From NCBI GenBank assembly GCA_030674155.1, contig CM060326.1, positions 24,928,644-24,966,143 on the forward strand: 37,500 nucleotides of DNA. Reading direction: 5' to 3'. The position numbers and the translations under genes are program-made. The stretch comes from Stramonita haemastoma. Taxonomy: Eukaryota; Mollusca; Gastropoda; Neogastropoda; Muricidae. This document shows positions 21,901-32,279 of the stretch, in pieces. Under the pieces are notes generated by a model. The model had not been told where the DNA came from and did no database searches. It was given only the letters and a program-made list of their open reading frames with translations. Within the stretch, counting starts at the first letter, position 1; each line of letters opens with the position of its first letter.

Positions 21901-22651
21901 GAGTGTAGAGTTTAGGCAGACTCAAAGAGCATGCAGATCCGCATCAGCATCCTTACATCATTCTCATTATCATTGATCATTATGCAATGAAAGAGTTGTC
22001 CCTGATCAGGTGGCCCTGGTTGTTCTGGTCCCATGGTGACCTCAGTTTTGCTTTATTCATATACTTATGTACCTGTAGTGAGTTTGTGTAAAATCCCTCA
22101 GGATTGCAGGGTCATGGGAGAGGTTTGTTAGAGAGATGCTATGGTGGTGGCCACATCGGTTGGGCATCTCACTCTGCCTGACCCTGGAACAAAGATTTTG
22201 CTGTCGTCAGCAGGGAGGCTAGTACTTGACAAGTAAGCCCAATGTTTTCATTTTGAAATGGTTTCTTTACTCTTTGTGTCTAATAAAGACAAAACATGTG
22301 TCAACTGAAAACCATTGTACGTGAGGAGGGGGGGGGGGGGATGATCAACACATTTTATCAACAACCTGCAGAGCAACAAACTAAAAAACAAAAACAAACG
22401 AAAATAGAATGGAAAGCTGCATAACTACAAGAGACAAGATATAAAAAGAAAACACATACAGAAGCAAAACCAAAGGGAATAACAGAAAAACAAAAATGAA
22501 AGCAAGACCTAAGCAAACTAAGCTGTAATTAATGCCAGGATGATGAAATGACAAATACGAACAGACCAACGACCTTTAATCCATTTAGACTGGAGACTAC
22601 AAGTTGGATAACCCGTCAGGCCTTAAAGTCTCTCACTAACGACAGCGGGGT
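21901..22651. other. Non-coding stretch, no gene recognised
   Basis: A G run of 12-13 bases is at about 22328-22340, followed by an A-rich segment to 22560. The 22140-22200 region (GGTGGTGGCCACATCGGTTG) has a faint tRNA-like look but no B box. Confidence 0.35.
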
Positions 22652-22754
22652 GAGATTACGTGGGCTCACAAGGCCAGTGACTTTTTCACCAAGAATTCAC
22701 TAAGGGTCTCATTTGGCTGCCGGCGTGTAAATGTATTCCCTGTCGGGTCTTAAG
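22652..22754 (-). mobile_element. SINE-2 fragment, inverted relative to the full copy
   Basis: The complement of 'GACAGGGAATACATTTACAC' through CCAAATGAGACCCTTAGTGA and GTGAAAAAGTCACTGGCC, matching 21770-21845. The tRNA-like head is absent. Together they form an inverted pair about 0.9 kb apart. Confidence 0.75.
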
Positions 22755-23200
22755 CGCTTCAGATCGTTAGCTACATCTTTACAACACCCCTATGCCCCCC
22801 ACCCCGCCCTCTGTTCCCTTCTTCCTACCCAGATCCTGAAATGTGCCGTCATTGAACGTCAAACCTTCTTCTTTCTTGGAGTCATTTATATTTTGACTTC
22901 AATGTGAGCATGCCAAGTGTGAATAATTATGACAGATATTCATGTTGTATACTTTTACTGGGAATGCTTGTGTCGATGTGTATCAAATGTATATGGTTTT
23001 GGACAGGACGTCATGAAACAATAGGTGTAACTGTCTCTTCACGTGTTTCTTGAAAGTTTGGCATTGCGTATTAATCAAAGGATAGGTTTTGTTTTCCAGA
23101 AGTCATATTCGAGCTAATGCAATGTAGTACAACTTGAGAGCATGAGCTTTAAACAAACGAAAATCAGCAATAAGCTAGTGTGAGAAACAATTGTGATACT
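22755..23200. other. Non-coding stretch, no gene recognised
   Basis: No RNA gene, exon or repeat recognised. Confidence 0.35.
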
Positions 23201-23204
23201 TACT

Positions 23205-24660
23205 TTACTTTATCCGTCCTCTTGTACCATTTAGGGGAGAAAGAGGGGAGTTTACCATCGAGGGGAGAAAGAGCTTTCTTTCAGCAGCAAGTTTGAAGGC
23301 CTGGGTGGGTGGGATGTTGTGGGTCTTCAGTGTTTCTTTTACACCCTCGATCCAGGTCTTCCTCGGTATTCCCCTTGCCTTGTACCCAGACATCCTTATA
23401 TTGTACGCTTTACTGGCAAGTTGATGAGGTTCCATGCGTATCTGATTCTCTGCTGCTGGATGTAGTGAAGAATTGGTAGTGTTCCAACCATTTCTCTGAT
23501 TTTGGTGTTCTTGATATGGTCACGTCTGGTTTTATTGAGGGCTCTCCTTAAACAGGCATTTTGCAGGTGGTGATCTTTCTTTCCATACTTTTGATAAAGA
23601 TCCACGTCTGGCTCTGGTAGATCTAGGTTGATATAAATATCGACTCAATGAGTTTGGCTTTGGTCTCAATGGGGATATTGGGGTGTCTTAATAGTGGAGT
23701 TACCTGATAGCTGACGCTTATGTCCTTTTGAATTCTTGTCTCATCTCTCTGTTGAGACATCCATCTTCTGTGAAAATACTCCCTAGATACTTGAACTCGC
23801 TAACTTGTTTCAGCACCGTCCCACTGATGTTGATGTTGAGACGGCCAGGTGTTCTGCTGACTTTCATTGTCTGGGTTTTGCTGGTGCTGATTTTCATACC
23901 GAAGTTCTCACACTGTGTGTTCAGGCTGTTGTGTGCTCCTGGAGTTCTTCCTCTTTTTCATCTGCGAGGCTTTGGTTATCTGCGAATAGCATCTCATTCA
24001 GGTCTTCAGGGTTGGGGTTTGCTTCCCTCGTGATCTTGTCAATAAATACAATGAACAGCGGTGGTGATAGAACACACCCTTGCCTCACTCCTGATGATAC
24101 TTCAAACCAATCTTTGAGTCCATCTTGGGTGCGTATTGCACTCATGCTGTTGGTATAGATGGCTCTGATATTGTCTAGAAGTTGCACCCTAACGTCGTAT
24201 TCTTCTAATGTTTTTCACAGCTCGTTCCTGTTTTCTTTGTTGAAGGCGTTCTCTTGATCCACAAACACGAGGTTCAGTTCTTTATTGTATTCAATTGATT
24301 TTTCGCTTCACTCAGTAGAGGTTCTACCTTGTACCTTGTACGCTGTTCAAGGATTTTTGCGTACATCTTCCCTGTGTGGCTCAGAAGAGATATGCCTCGG
24401 TACGTGTTGCAGTCTTTCTTACTACTCTTCTTTTTTGCAAAGTGGTTCCATGACTGCACTTTGCCAGTCTTCTGGGACTTTCCTCTCTGTCCATGCTCTC
24501 TGGAATACTGTGGTCAGCCAAGTTGTTTTTGTTTCTCCACAGCCAGGATAGCTTTGGTTGTAATGCCATCAATTCCCGCTGTTTTTTTCTTTGGGCTGGT
24601 CTTCAATGCCTGCTGTACCTCTGATGTCAGGATGTTTGGCTGTTCATGTTCTGGTTATTT
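23205..24660 (-). mobile_element. LINE-2 remnant: non-LTR reverse transcriptase and C-terminus
   Basis: Read 24660 to 23205. N-terminal fingers (SEVQQALKTSPKKK, AGIDGI), then NTYRGISLLSHTGKMYAKIL (about 24410-24350). The palm follows with RQGCVLSPPLFIVFIDKI and the catalytic box MLFADNQSL, where the second Asp of FADD is Asn (24187-23921). The thumb region reads SGTVLKQVSEFKYLGSIFTE (about 23845-23775). C-terminal RIRYAWNLINLPVK and ARGIPRKTWIEGVKETLK end at 23205, followed by a short (TAAAG)n-like tail. No endonuclease domain: 5'-truncated. Several frameshifts. It belongs to the large RTE-like or related endonuclease LINE group; the exact clade needs a tree. Confidence 0.85.
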
Positions 24661-24762
24661 TTGGTCAAACTGGCTCAGGTCAATCAGTTACGTCAATTGT
24701 GATTTGGTCATTAAAATTTTACTTGATTAAGCATAATCACATCAAACTGTAGAATTCAAAAC

Positions 24763-24887
24763 AAAATAAATGGATCATTTATATGCATGATATGCGTATA
24801 AATGATCCATTTATTTTGAAAAGAAACAATGACAACAAACACCTACATTATATTATAATGTAGGTGTTTGTTGTTATTGTTTCTTTT
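24763..24887. repeat. Two adjacent near-perfect hairpins
   Basis: Hairpin 1: arms 24763-24783 and 24797-24817, 21 bp, perfect, with a 13-nt loop. Hairpin 2: arms 24819-24852 and 24854-24887, 34 bp with one mismatch and a single-base spacer. One base separates the two. The near identity of the arms suggests a recent origin. No coding frame. The 1-nt spacer makes hairpin 2 unlike a microRNA precursor; a palindromic insertion or MITE-like element is more likely. Confidence 0.9.
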
Positions 24888-26289
24888 TAGTGCGTGCGAG
24901 ACAGGCAAGGGCGTCTTTGCATCAACAAGCTAATGCGTACATGAAAACATCAAACCTTTAGCTAGGGACAAAACTTGTTTTCACGTAAATCAAACAACGT
25001 TACGGGAAGAAGCAATAGGAAAACATCACAGAAATTGAAGCCTTTCACTAATGATGTTGTGGAAGGATTTTATGGCCCTTAGGCTGTTGTCTCTTGTGAC
25101 AGAAAGGATGCAAAGATCTTAGACAGCCCACCGTGGCATAAAGTTTTTTTCCTGATCCATTGTTCAAATCCGCAGGAATCCTAGCTATGTCTACCTGATT
25201 TCCTTTTTTATTAAGAGAACAGATTTTTTGTAATCCAGCTACGAATTTAACATTACTTACATTACAAATCCCATTATTGTCGAGCAATTTTCTCTACAAG
25301 GGAAAAATGCAAACTTTGTTTTCTTCGCTAGCAAAATCAGAAAATCTTTAAAGTTTCATTATCTGTAATGAATGACAAAATTCAGTATCACTTATTTTTT
25401 CCCGAAAAGTATATACATTTTTTTTTATCCATACAGCCGGTTTAGGATCAGTATCTATGTCAATCTAAAAGGTATGGCTATATTGCACAGAGTGCTGAAA
25501 TGGATGCAGAAAATGCAAAGGATACAAAATTATTCACGTGGAAGAAAGTGCTGTGCTCAAGATAAAGAACATAATTACTATGAGTTTTGTAGTGGATCTT
25601 TTAAAAAAAAATTGCAGGGTGAGGGGGTCGTAATGCTGATATAAAAATATATAAAGTGTGAAGAACAATTTTATTTTCTTGTAGAAGAATTCATAACTCA
25701 ATGGTCAAAGTGGCGACTACTTTGCATAAGAGACTCATTCTAGGAATAGTAAAAAATAGCAAATTTTCCAGACAATCCAACGACGCATTCTCTAAGGGAT
25801 CAGCTAACACTTTACAGAACATGTCAGGTATTTCACAAACACAAGTTTTTAACAGTCGACCCTGGACAGTTTCTGTTCTATTGCTTTTCTAACATTCAGC
25901 TCCAAAAAGGTGAAACATTTTTACCCTTGATCACGAAATGTTGACTTTTCCTGAAGCTGATCATTTCCTGACCTTATATTACACGATTACATTTGCCTCC
26001 TGAACCATCCATTTCAAAGCAACTACAAAAATCAGTAAGCACATTTAAATCCTCAACCTGCATAGTTATAAAGTAATTAGTAGCACTGGCAGGTCTGCAA
26101 ATCTCCATAAAAATCTCTGCCTTCAATCGTCTTAATGGTGCAAAGATTTGAATGTTTGACTAATGAATTCAATACAATTGGGACAGAATGCCCTCCTATT
26201 TTCTACTCAATTGTCTTCATTAGATGCTACACCAAAACTATATCAAGCAAAAAGTACTCTGACCAATGACTAAACTCGATAGTCATAGA
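24888..26289. other. Non-coding stretch, no gene recognised
   Basis: The minus-strand frame 25287-25048 (79 codons, MLDNNGICNVSNVKF start) and plus frame 25701-25892 have no recognisable domain. The segment 26090-26280 resembles 26930-27180 and 29720-29960 as the leader of R copies 9-11, e.g. the shared GGCAGGTCTGCAAATCT type block. Confidence 0.4.
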
Positions 26290-26480
26290 ACATACTAAAG
26301 TCTAAGTAACCCTAGGCTCTGTTTACTCATGTCTCTTGCTGTCTTGATGGATGCGCAGACTGTGTGGTTGGTGGGGCTATAAGTGGAGTGGATGGACTTA
26401 GAGATCTCAGACATATTCCTCATTTTGTCGCAAAGTTGTCTTGTAATGACCTGTAGTGTCCACTGGATTATTAACGAGAA
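26290..26480 (+). repeat. Dispersed repeat family R, copy 9
   Basis: Right-hand subtype. CTATAA at 26377-26382, GGACTTAGAGATCTCAGACA, core GTCGCAAAGTTGTC at 26427-26440, then TGTCCACTGGATTATTAAC. CTATAA is only 50 bp from the core here, because of a deletion relative to copies 10-12. Confidence 0.7.
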
Positions 26481-27184
26481 GCAACGAACGTTCCTTTATT
26501 TACTATATGTCTTGTTTGATTAAGAAGACAATTAATATGATATTGTTTGGATGTCTTTTTCATTTCTGTTGCAAGTGTGCTCGTATTGCATGTCATTGGG
26601 ATGAATTTTCAGATAGCAGAGCGTGTACACTTTTACAATTAATTTTTTTTTTTTAATGATTCTTAGATTTTCTGTGTTCCTTAAATAGTAGAGGGGAAAC
26701 TTGCTTTGGTGGAACGATTTGCTACGGAAAGCAGGGGACCATGAGAAGTGAAGGAACCTGGTAACAAAATCTTCATCGTTGCTCCGACAGTCTACAGGAT
26801 TACGGAATAGGTGAGGGTGAACTAATATCATAACACAATCAAGCCACGCTCCTAAATCATCTTTTTCGAAGCAGAAATGAAGTTTGTGTGGATAAATCAG
26901 CTTGCTAATAATTGTTAGCTGATAAATAGTTCTGAAAGCCTCAGAAAAAGTTAATCAGAGACTGCCGGAAAATATCTATATTTAACTCACTTCACGCTGC
27001 TGGGATTCACACTTGTGATGACTGACTTCATAGCAGTTTCATCAAAACACCATTGCGCTGTCTACTAACTTTTACACCCGCTAGTTTTGTGCAAAAAAGC
27101 CAAGTCTGATGTATATTTGACATAGATGTTACAGAGGATACTATGGATCAACATTTTCTGACTAATTTCTGAATTTAGAGTCAG

Positions 27185-27620
27185 AAGGCATGTATCGTCT
27201 AATGATTCTTCTGCTCCTGTCCCTTGCTAGTGTGATGGACGCACAGCCATGATACAGTTTCTGTGGTTGGCCGGGCTATAAACACCATGGCTGAATGAAA
27301 ATGGATGGACGTAGAGACCTCAGACGTACTCTTTACTTTGTCGTAAAACGTCTCTTATCGACTTGTACTGTCCACTGGATTATTAATGAAACAGCCAGTC
27401 TTCTTCCATTGTCTGTCCTCTTTAATTTAGAGAGCAAGGATTCTATTTTTCCTGCAAGGATTGTTCATTATTACTGCAATGTGCTTATCTTGCATGCCCG
27501 TATGAAGGGTTTTTTTCACAAAGCAGCTTCAAAATTTGCTTTTGATTCCAAAAGTGTTGCTGTTTCTAAATTTGATCCTTTTATGACACTATATTCTCGC
27601 ATTATTAAAGTCAACTCATA
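27185..27620 (+). repeat. Dispersed repeat family R, copy 10, with downstream extension
   Basis: CTATAAA at 27276-27282, GGACGTAGAGACCTCAGACG, core GTCGTAAAACGTCTCTTATC at 27340-27359, and TGTCCACTGGATTATTAATG. Similarity to copy 11 continues downstream; translated it reads LESKDSIFP here and LESNGLIFP in copy 11. The 108-codon open frame 27295-27621 covers this copy, but the frames of the two copies separate after an indel, so I do not call it a gene. Confidence 0.75.
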
Positions 27621-27679
27621 AACCACCCCTATACAGCAACAAAAAGTCATCCATCAGCATCAGCAGTCCGTTGACAAGG

Positions 27680-27830
27680 AAGGTTTTTGGTGGGACATGC
27701 GGGACACGTAAGTCGACAATTAACTCTAAGCTGATCTGTCTTTGGCTTTTTTTTGGCAGCAACAGTGCTATGTCAAGGCTATTCCGATCTTTGATGTTAT
27801 CTATCCAGTGAGCTTCAGTCACCACATGGA
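27680..27830 (-). mobile_element. LINE 3' end fragment
   Basis: Minus-strand frame with HWIDNIKDRNSLDIALLL, matching the C-terminal 'W-x-DNIK-x-W' segment typical of RTE-like LINEs and present in LINE-1 (WEDNISECTGL) and LINE-3 (WVDNIKDWT). Nothing else of the element remains. Confidence 0.6.
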
Positions 27831-28035
27831 CCTCTGATGAAGGCTTATGCAGGAGGTCAGGCCAGCAGCATGGTTCTTATTGAAAAATGCCTAAGTGCTG
27901 CCATTGAAAGACATTATTCCCGATAATTTTTTTTTTTTTTTTCTTGAAGATTTGATGTCATTTTCAAAATGACTGAGAAGTTGTAAATGGTGACCTGCAC
28001 TTGTTTTTCTCCACTACTTTTTCCTCAATAATACT
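27805..28035 (+). repeat. Direct repeat D, unit 1
   Basis: From GCTTCAGTCACCAC through GATGAAGGC, GGTCAGGCCAGCAGCATGG, GAAAGACATTATTCCC and GACCTGCACTTGTTTTTCTC. Unit 2 starts about 605 bp downstream. It has a T run at 27928-27941. Identity unknown; its position next to LINE C-termini suggests a LINE 3' UTR. Confidence 0.8.
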
Positions 28036-28411
28036 TTGTGATCAAATGGGGCATTGCATCTTTAAAAAGCTCCAAGTGTAGGCCATTTGTATATTTTCTC
28101 AAACTTCTCTTGCCTGTGCTTCCAAGTTAAGTGTATCGCAATGTTTGGGTTATTATCACACTTAGCTGGATACAAACCTTTTGACATCCCTTACATTCCT
28201 TCAATAGGATCCCCAAACATAAAGCTCAAAGACTCACTAGGTGTTTATTTTCTCTTGTTCATTTTTGTTTTGTGCAGCATAATATTCTAAGCATATTTTC
28301 TTTCTCTTTTTATTAATGACAGCTTCAAAAGGCCACAGGAATATCAAATAAACCTGTAAATACAATCAACACTTTTAAATTCTGAAAAGTATTTTGCTGT
28401 AAGGTATCACA
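28036..28411. other. Non-coding spacer between the two D units
   Basis: AT-rich, no gene recognised; includes a 67-codon open frame (28087-28290) with no known domain. Confidence 0.35.
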
Positions 28412-28650
28412 ACAGGTGGAGCTTCAATCACCACCTTTCTGATGAAGGCCTATTCAGGATCTGAAACTTGAGTCAGGTCAGGCCAAAGGCATGGTTTTTG
28501 CTCAAAAATGCCTAAAATGCTGCCTTTGAAAGACATTTTCCCAAGAATTTTTTTCTTTGTATCTTTGATAAGTTGCTTTCAAAATGATTAAGAAATTGTA
28601 AGTGGCAACCTGCACTTGTTTTCCTCTCTTATTTTCCCTCACTAATACAT
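28412..28650 (+). repeat. Direct repeat D, unit 2
   Basis: Counterpart of unit 1: GCTTCAATCACCAC, GATGAAGGCCTATTCAGG, GGTCAGGCCAAAGGCATGG, GAAAGACATTTTCCC, CAACCTGCACTTGTTTTCC. It carries an extra 'ATCTGAAACTTGAGTCA' insertion. Confidence 0.8.
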
Positions 28651-28654
28651 CCAA

Positions 28655-28850
28655 TTATTCATATTTCTTCATACATCTTCCTCCCTCAAAAGTCAAATGC
28701 AGGACGGTCTTGGCAAGAGAGTTATGACGTGTTACATGACCAAACCACGCCAGTCTCTGTCTCTTTACAACAGCCAGAAGGGTTTCCTGTGAACCAATAT
28801 CGTGATCATCTCTTGCCATACATTGGTTCTGTAGTCCTGACAAAAAATGT
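28655..28850 (-). mobile_element. LINE C-terminal fragment
   Basis: Minus-strand frame with VVKRQRLAWFGHVTRHNSLA and KTVLHLTFEGGR, the 'RLxWFGHxxRHxxLxKT' block seen on the plus strand in LINE-3. It stops soon after the Gly-Arg motif. Adjacent to D unit 2. Confidence 0.75.
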
Positions 28851-28919
28851 GTTAAATACTAAATAATTTCATTTTGAAGGTTCGGCATCTTTTTTTATAT
28901 TTAGTTTTGTCATCAATGT

Positions 28920-29457
28920 CTGCTCTAGTCAGACTCGAGAGGATCATCAGAAGCAACAACATCAGCTTCTGCACCAAATACCACCTTACAAATCCCTCGT
29001 GATATCTATCCTCCTATATGGCTGTGAATCATGGACTCTGACAGCAGAGTTATAGAGAGGAGAATCCAAGCATTCGATAACAAGTGCCACAGAAGACTCC
29101 TCAAAATATCATACAAAGAACACAAGACCAATATCTATGTGAAAGAAGAAATCAAAAAGCGTGTGGGCCCCCAAAGCCTTTGCTCTCCACCATAAAGAGG
29201 AGAAAGCTGATGTGGTTTGGTCACACCACAAGACACAACACCTTAGCAAAAACCATCTTGCAAGGAACAGTCGAGGGCAAGAGAAGACGAGGCCGCCAAA
29301 AGAAATCATGGGTTGACAACATCAAAGACTGGACCGCCCAACCCTGCAACACTCTATACACCGGATCGTGAAGCATGGAAAAAGATCTCTGTTGCGTCTT
29401 CTCTCATGTCCCCTCTACGTCCTTTGGGACATGGGACTGAGTGAATGAGTGAGTGAA
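28920..29457 (+). mobile_element. LINE-3 remnant: C-terminal half and 3' end
   Basis: In three shifting frames: KSLVISILLYGCESWTLTAE (about 28990-29050), ERRIQAFDNKCHRRLLKISY and KEHKTNIYVKEEI, then RRKLMWFGHTTRHNTLAKTI and GKRRRGRQKKSWVDNIKDWT (to about 29340). The 3' end reads GGGACATGGGACTGAGTGAA then GAGT repeats at 29437-29454, a short tandem tail typical of RTE-like elements. 5'-truncated, frameshifted, dead. Confidence 0.85.
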
Positions 29458-29959
29458 AACAGTATGGAAATGACGAGTGCTGTAAAAACCTTTGGTTAGT
29501 TGGGAAGCAGATATCTTTCCTTCCTCAATCCTGTTCAACTTTGGCTTGGCCGAGTTTCAAGGACTAGGGTTAGCTTTACTTGAATTGCAATGTGGCTATC
29601 CTTAGTCAATGTGGAGCCAATACATTTTCAAGAAGTCTATTTCTACATGCATTGACTATTCTGATGTTTAAGTTGTTGAGCTTATTCAAAATATTGTTTG
29701 CTCGTTTAATGTAAACTGTTAGTGTAAACTGGCAGATCTGCAGAAAATCTAATCAAGAAAATCTTACAACAGCCTTCACCCTGTATCTATTTCAATGCTG
29801 CTAGGATTCAAACCCTTGTTTTAAAGACAAGTTTACCCAACACCACCTCACGTTCATCTCAAATCTCTCTCCTCCCCGTTTTTAATTATTTGGCCAAATC
29901 TGATCTATAGCGGTCATAGCTGTTACACAGAGGCTGTATCATTAGGAAAGCATTCTGAC
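29458..29959. other. Non-coding; second half is the leader of R copy 11
   Basis: 29720-29960 resembles 26930-27180: GCAGATCTGCAGAAAATCT, and TGCTGCTAGGATTCAAAC against TGCTGGGATTCACACT. No gene recognised. Confidence 0.45.
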
Positions 29960-30240
29960 TCATGACTGATTTGGTAGTCAGAGGTCATTGCAAAGTCTAA
30001 CTAGTTGTATACTCTTGTACCTTGTTGTGGTGATGGACGTGCAACCCCTGTGGTAGGCAGGGCTATAAACATTCGAAATGAGTTGGGATGAATAGAGGTA
30101 GAGATCTTGAACGTGCTCCTTATATTGTCGTAAAGTCGTCTCCTATCAAGTTGTGCTGTAACAATAGAAGATGATTTTTCTTCCACCATGCATTTTTTTC
30201 ATCTAGAAAGTAATGGCTTGATCTTTCCAGAAAGGTTTGT
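29960..30240 (+). repeat. Dispersed repeat family R, copy 11
   Basis: TTGGTAGTCAGAGGTCATTG, GGGCTATAAAC (CTATAAA 30063-30069), core GTCGTAAAGTCGTCTCCTAT at 30127-30146, which is the family consensus. Extension TCTAGAAAGTAATGGCTTGA matches the region after copy 10. The 114-codon frame 30188-30532 starts here and has no known domain. Confidence 0.8.
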
Positions 30241-30634
30241 TTTCATTATCACCATACTTGCTAATATCCACTATCAACGTGATAAATATTCATATAACAC
30301 AATTCCAACACTTTTTCCATGGATCTCGAAGAAGTTATTGTATTTAGATGTGGTCGTTTGTGAAGTTTATGATACAAAGCAGTATAGTTATTCTTCTGAG
30401 CCAAGCCTTTTAAAGAAACAATTGGGTCATTCAGCTTATTTTAACATAGTTTTCTCATTTATTGGAAAAGGGTTAGCAGCATTTGTGTGTCTGCAGAAAC
30501 GTCAGCCAGAGAGATCTCAAGGAAAATTGTAATCTTCAGTTCATCTGACACGTCAGAGATCTGAACCTTTGACCAGTAACTTTAGGACAATTATATTGGG
30601 ATGTCTCCATCTGTCCACTCCACTTCGTCATAAA

Positions 30635-30860
30635 GATAGTCTACTAACTTTTGGTAGTCAGATGGCATTGACAAGTCTAGCAGTTCTTCTGTTCTCATCC
30701 CAGCCCTTATCAAGCCTCCGTTGTCGGCGGGACTATAAACATCATGATTGAAGGGGAATGGATGGACGTAGAGACCTCAGATGTCTGCCTTGTTTTGTCG
30801 TAAAGCGTCTCCTACCGACATGTTCTGACCACCGAACTGTTTACCAAAGGATACAATTGT
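30635..30860 (+). repeat. Dispersed repeat family R, copy 12
   Basis: TTGGTAGTCAGATGGCATTG, GGACTATAAAC (CTATAAA 30733-30739), GGACGTAGAGACCTCAGATG, core GTCGTAAAGCGTCTCCTACC at 30797-30816. Core-to-core distance from copy 11 is 670 bp. Confidence 0.8.
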
Positions 30861-31655
30861 CCTTCCACTGAGTAAGCTACCTAGCACCACTATATCTTAA
30901 AAAGTTATTCTTTTAAACTCCAGAGAAGAACTTGTTCACTCTATACCAAAGTAAACATTATTTTACTCTTTTTATGTTGTTAGATTTTCTCTCTCTTTCT
31001 CATGAGCATGGAAGTACACATATACAATACAGAAGTAATTGCTTTTCTCTAGTACAAATTAGAATCTTGTTACGGTCTTTTTCTTCCCACCCTCCCCCAC
31101 TCCCTTCCTTCCCTTCCCTAATTCGATGTTTCTGTTTACATGCTTTTGTCCATTTTGTATGCCACTACCTTCTCATAGTCCAGGAAAATTTTGCCAAAAA
31201 AATGCTCTGGCAAAAAGTAATTGTATCAGTTTTTTTTAATACTTGTTTTCTGTTTTGGTTGGTGTAACTTGACCATCCCAAATGGTTTTAATAAACATTT
31301 TGTGGGGGGTTAAGATTTAATTCGTGTTTGAAAAGAGTAAGTGCAGTGCGGTGCATTTGTGCTGCTTTGTAAGCTGTTCTGGCTGTCCAGACAGGAATTT
31401 TTACACTTAATTGAAGCAGTCCCTGATGAGTCTGACTACCAGTTCATTGAATTAATCCATGCCAGCCTAGGAAGCCTCAACCAGTTGAAATGAAAACCCC
31501 AACACCACTTGGATAGGACTGACTGCCTTTAATTAGCCCTGTTCACAAAGTTACCTTCCTCCCCTTCACACCACAGCTTTAGGGCAATGTCGTTGAAATC
31601 ACGAAAAATTTTTGTGAGAAAAGAAGATAAAAAAAGATATGCAGACAGGTAGACA
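30861..31655. other. Non-coding stretch with a short direct-repeat segment
   Basis: Pyrimidine-rich at 31083-31122. At 31187-31225 the sequence AAAATTTTGCCAAAA plus GCTCTGGCAAAAAGTA recurs at 37238-37272 in the same orientation; each forms a TTTTGCCA/TGGCAAAA stem. No gene recognised. Confidence 0.5.
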
Positions 31656-31712
31656 CACACACACACATATACACACGCTCGCACGCACGCACCGCACGCA
31701 CGCACGCGAGCG
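31656..31712. repeat. (CA)n/(GCAC)n microsatellite
   Basis: CA repeats changing into GCAC tetramers and GCGAGCGAG. Confidence 0.85.
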
Positions 31713-31751
31713 AGTCATTGCACGTCATGTAGAACTCAGAATGATTCAATT

Positions 31752-32279
31752 CCCCTCCCCCCCCTACCTCCTAACACCCCTCCCCCTCACCATCCCCACC
31801 CCTCACCTTCCCCAACCACCACTCTCCCTCCCACCCCCTCCCTCCCCACACTCTCCCCTCCATCCCCTCCCCCCCACCCATCCCTCCCCTACCCCTCCTA
31901 CGCCACCCCCTCTCTCCCCTCCATCCCCTCCCTCTCCTTCTCCCACCCCCTCCCTCCCTCTCCTTTCCCCCCTCCCCACCCTGTCCCTCCTCCCTATCCG
32001 TCCCCCCATCCCCTCCCCCACCCCATCCCTCTCTTCCCCCCACCCCATCCCTCTCTTTCCCCTTCCCCCACCTCCCCATCTCTCTCTCTCTTACCCCTCC
32101 CTCCCCCTACTACTCCTCCCTCCCCTCCCTACCCTCCACCCCATCCCCCACCCTCTCCCATCCCATCCCCCCACCTCACTATCCCTCCCCACCCCATCTC
32201 TCCCTCCCCCTCTCTCCTACTCCCCACCCCACCCCGTCTCTCCTCCCACCACAACCTCCATCCCTCCATCCCTCTACTC
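31752..32279. repeat. Long C-rich pyrimidine tract
   Basis: About 530 bp, with A as the only frequent interruption (CCCCTCCC, CCCCACC). The plus-strand frame 31639-32304 (Pro/Leu/Ser only) and the Gly/Arg minus frames are compositional. It is the inverted counterpart of the G-rich tract at 37000-37213. Confidence 0.9.

Noticed and set aside
24819..24887. microRNA precursor
   Set aside because: The near-perfect 34-bp stem with a 1-nt centre has no terminal loop of normal size and no bulges; a foldback DNA element fits better.
25048..25287. 79-codon minus-strand frame
   Set aside because: No domain, no paralogue in the window, AT-rich context; a frame of this length is expected by chance in 37 kb.
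27295..27621. 108-codon frame as a small gene
   Set aside because: It covers R copy 10. In the paralogous copy 11 the matching stretch (LESKDSIFP and LESNGLIFP) leaves the shared frame after an indel, and copies 9 and 12 are not open.
30188..30532. 114-codon frame as a gene
   Set aside because: It begins inside the R copy 11 extension, has no recognised domain and is not kept in paralogous units.
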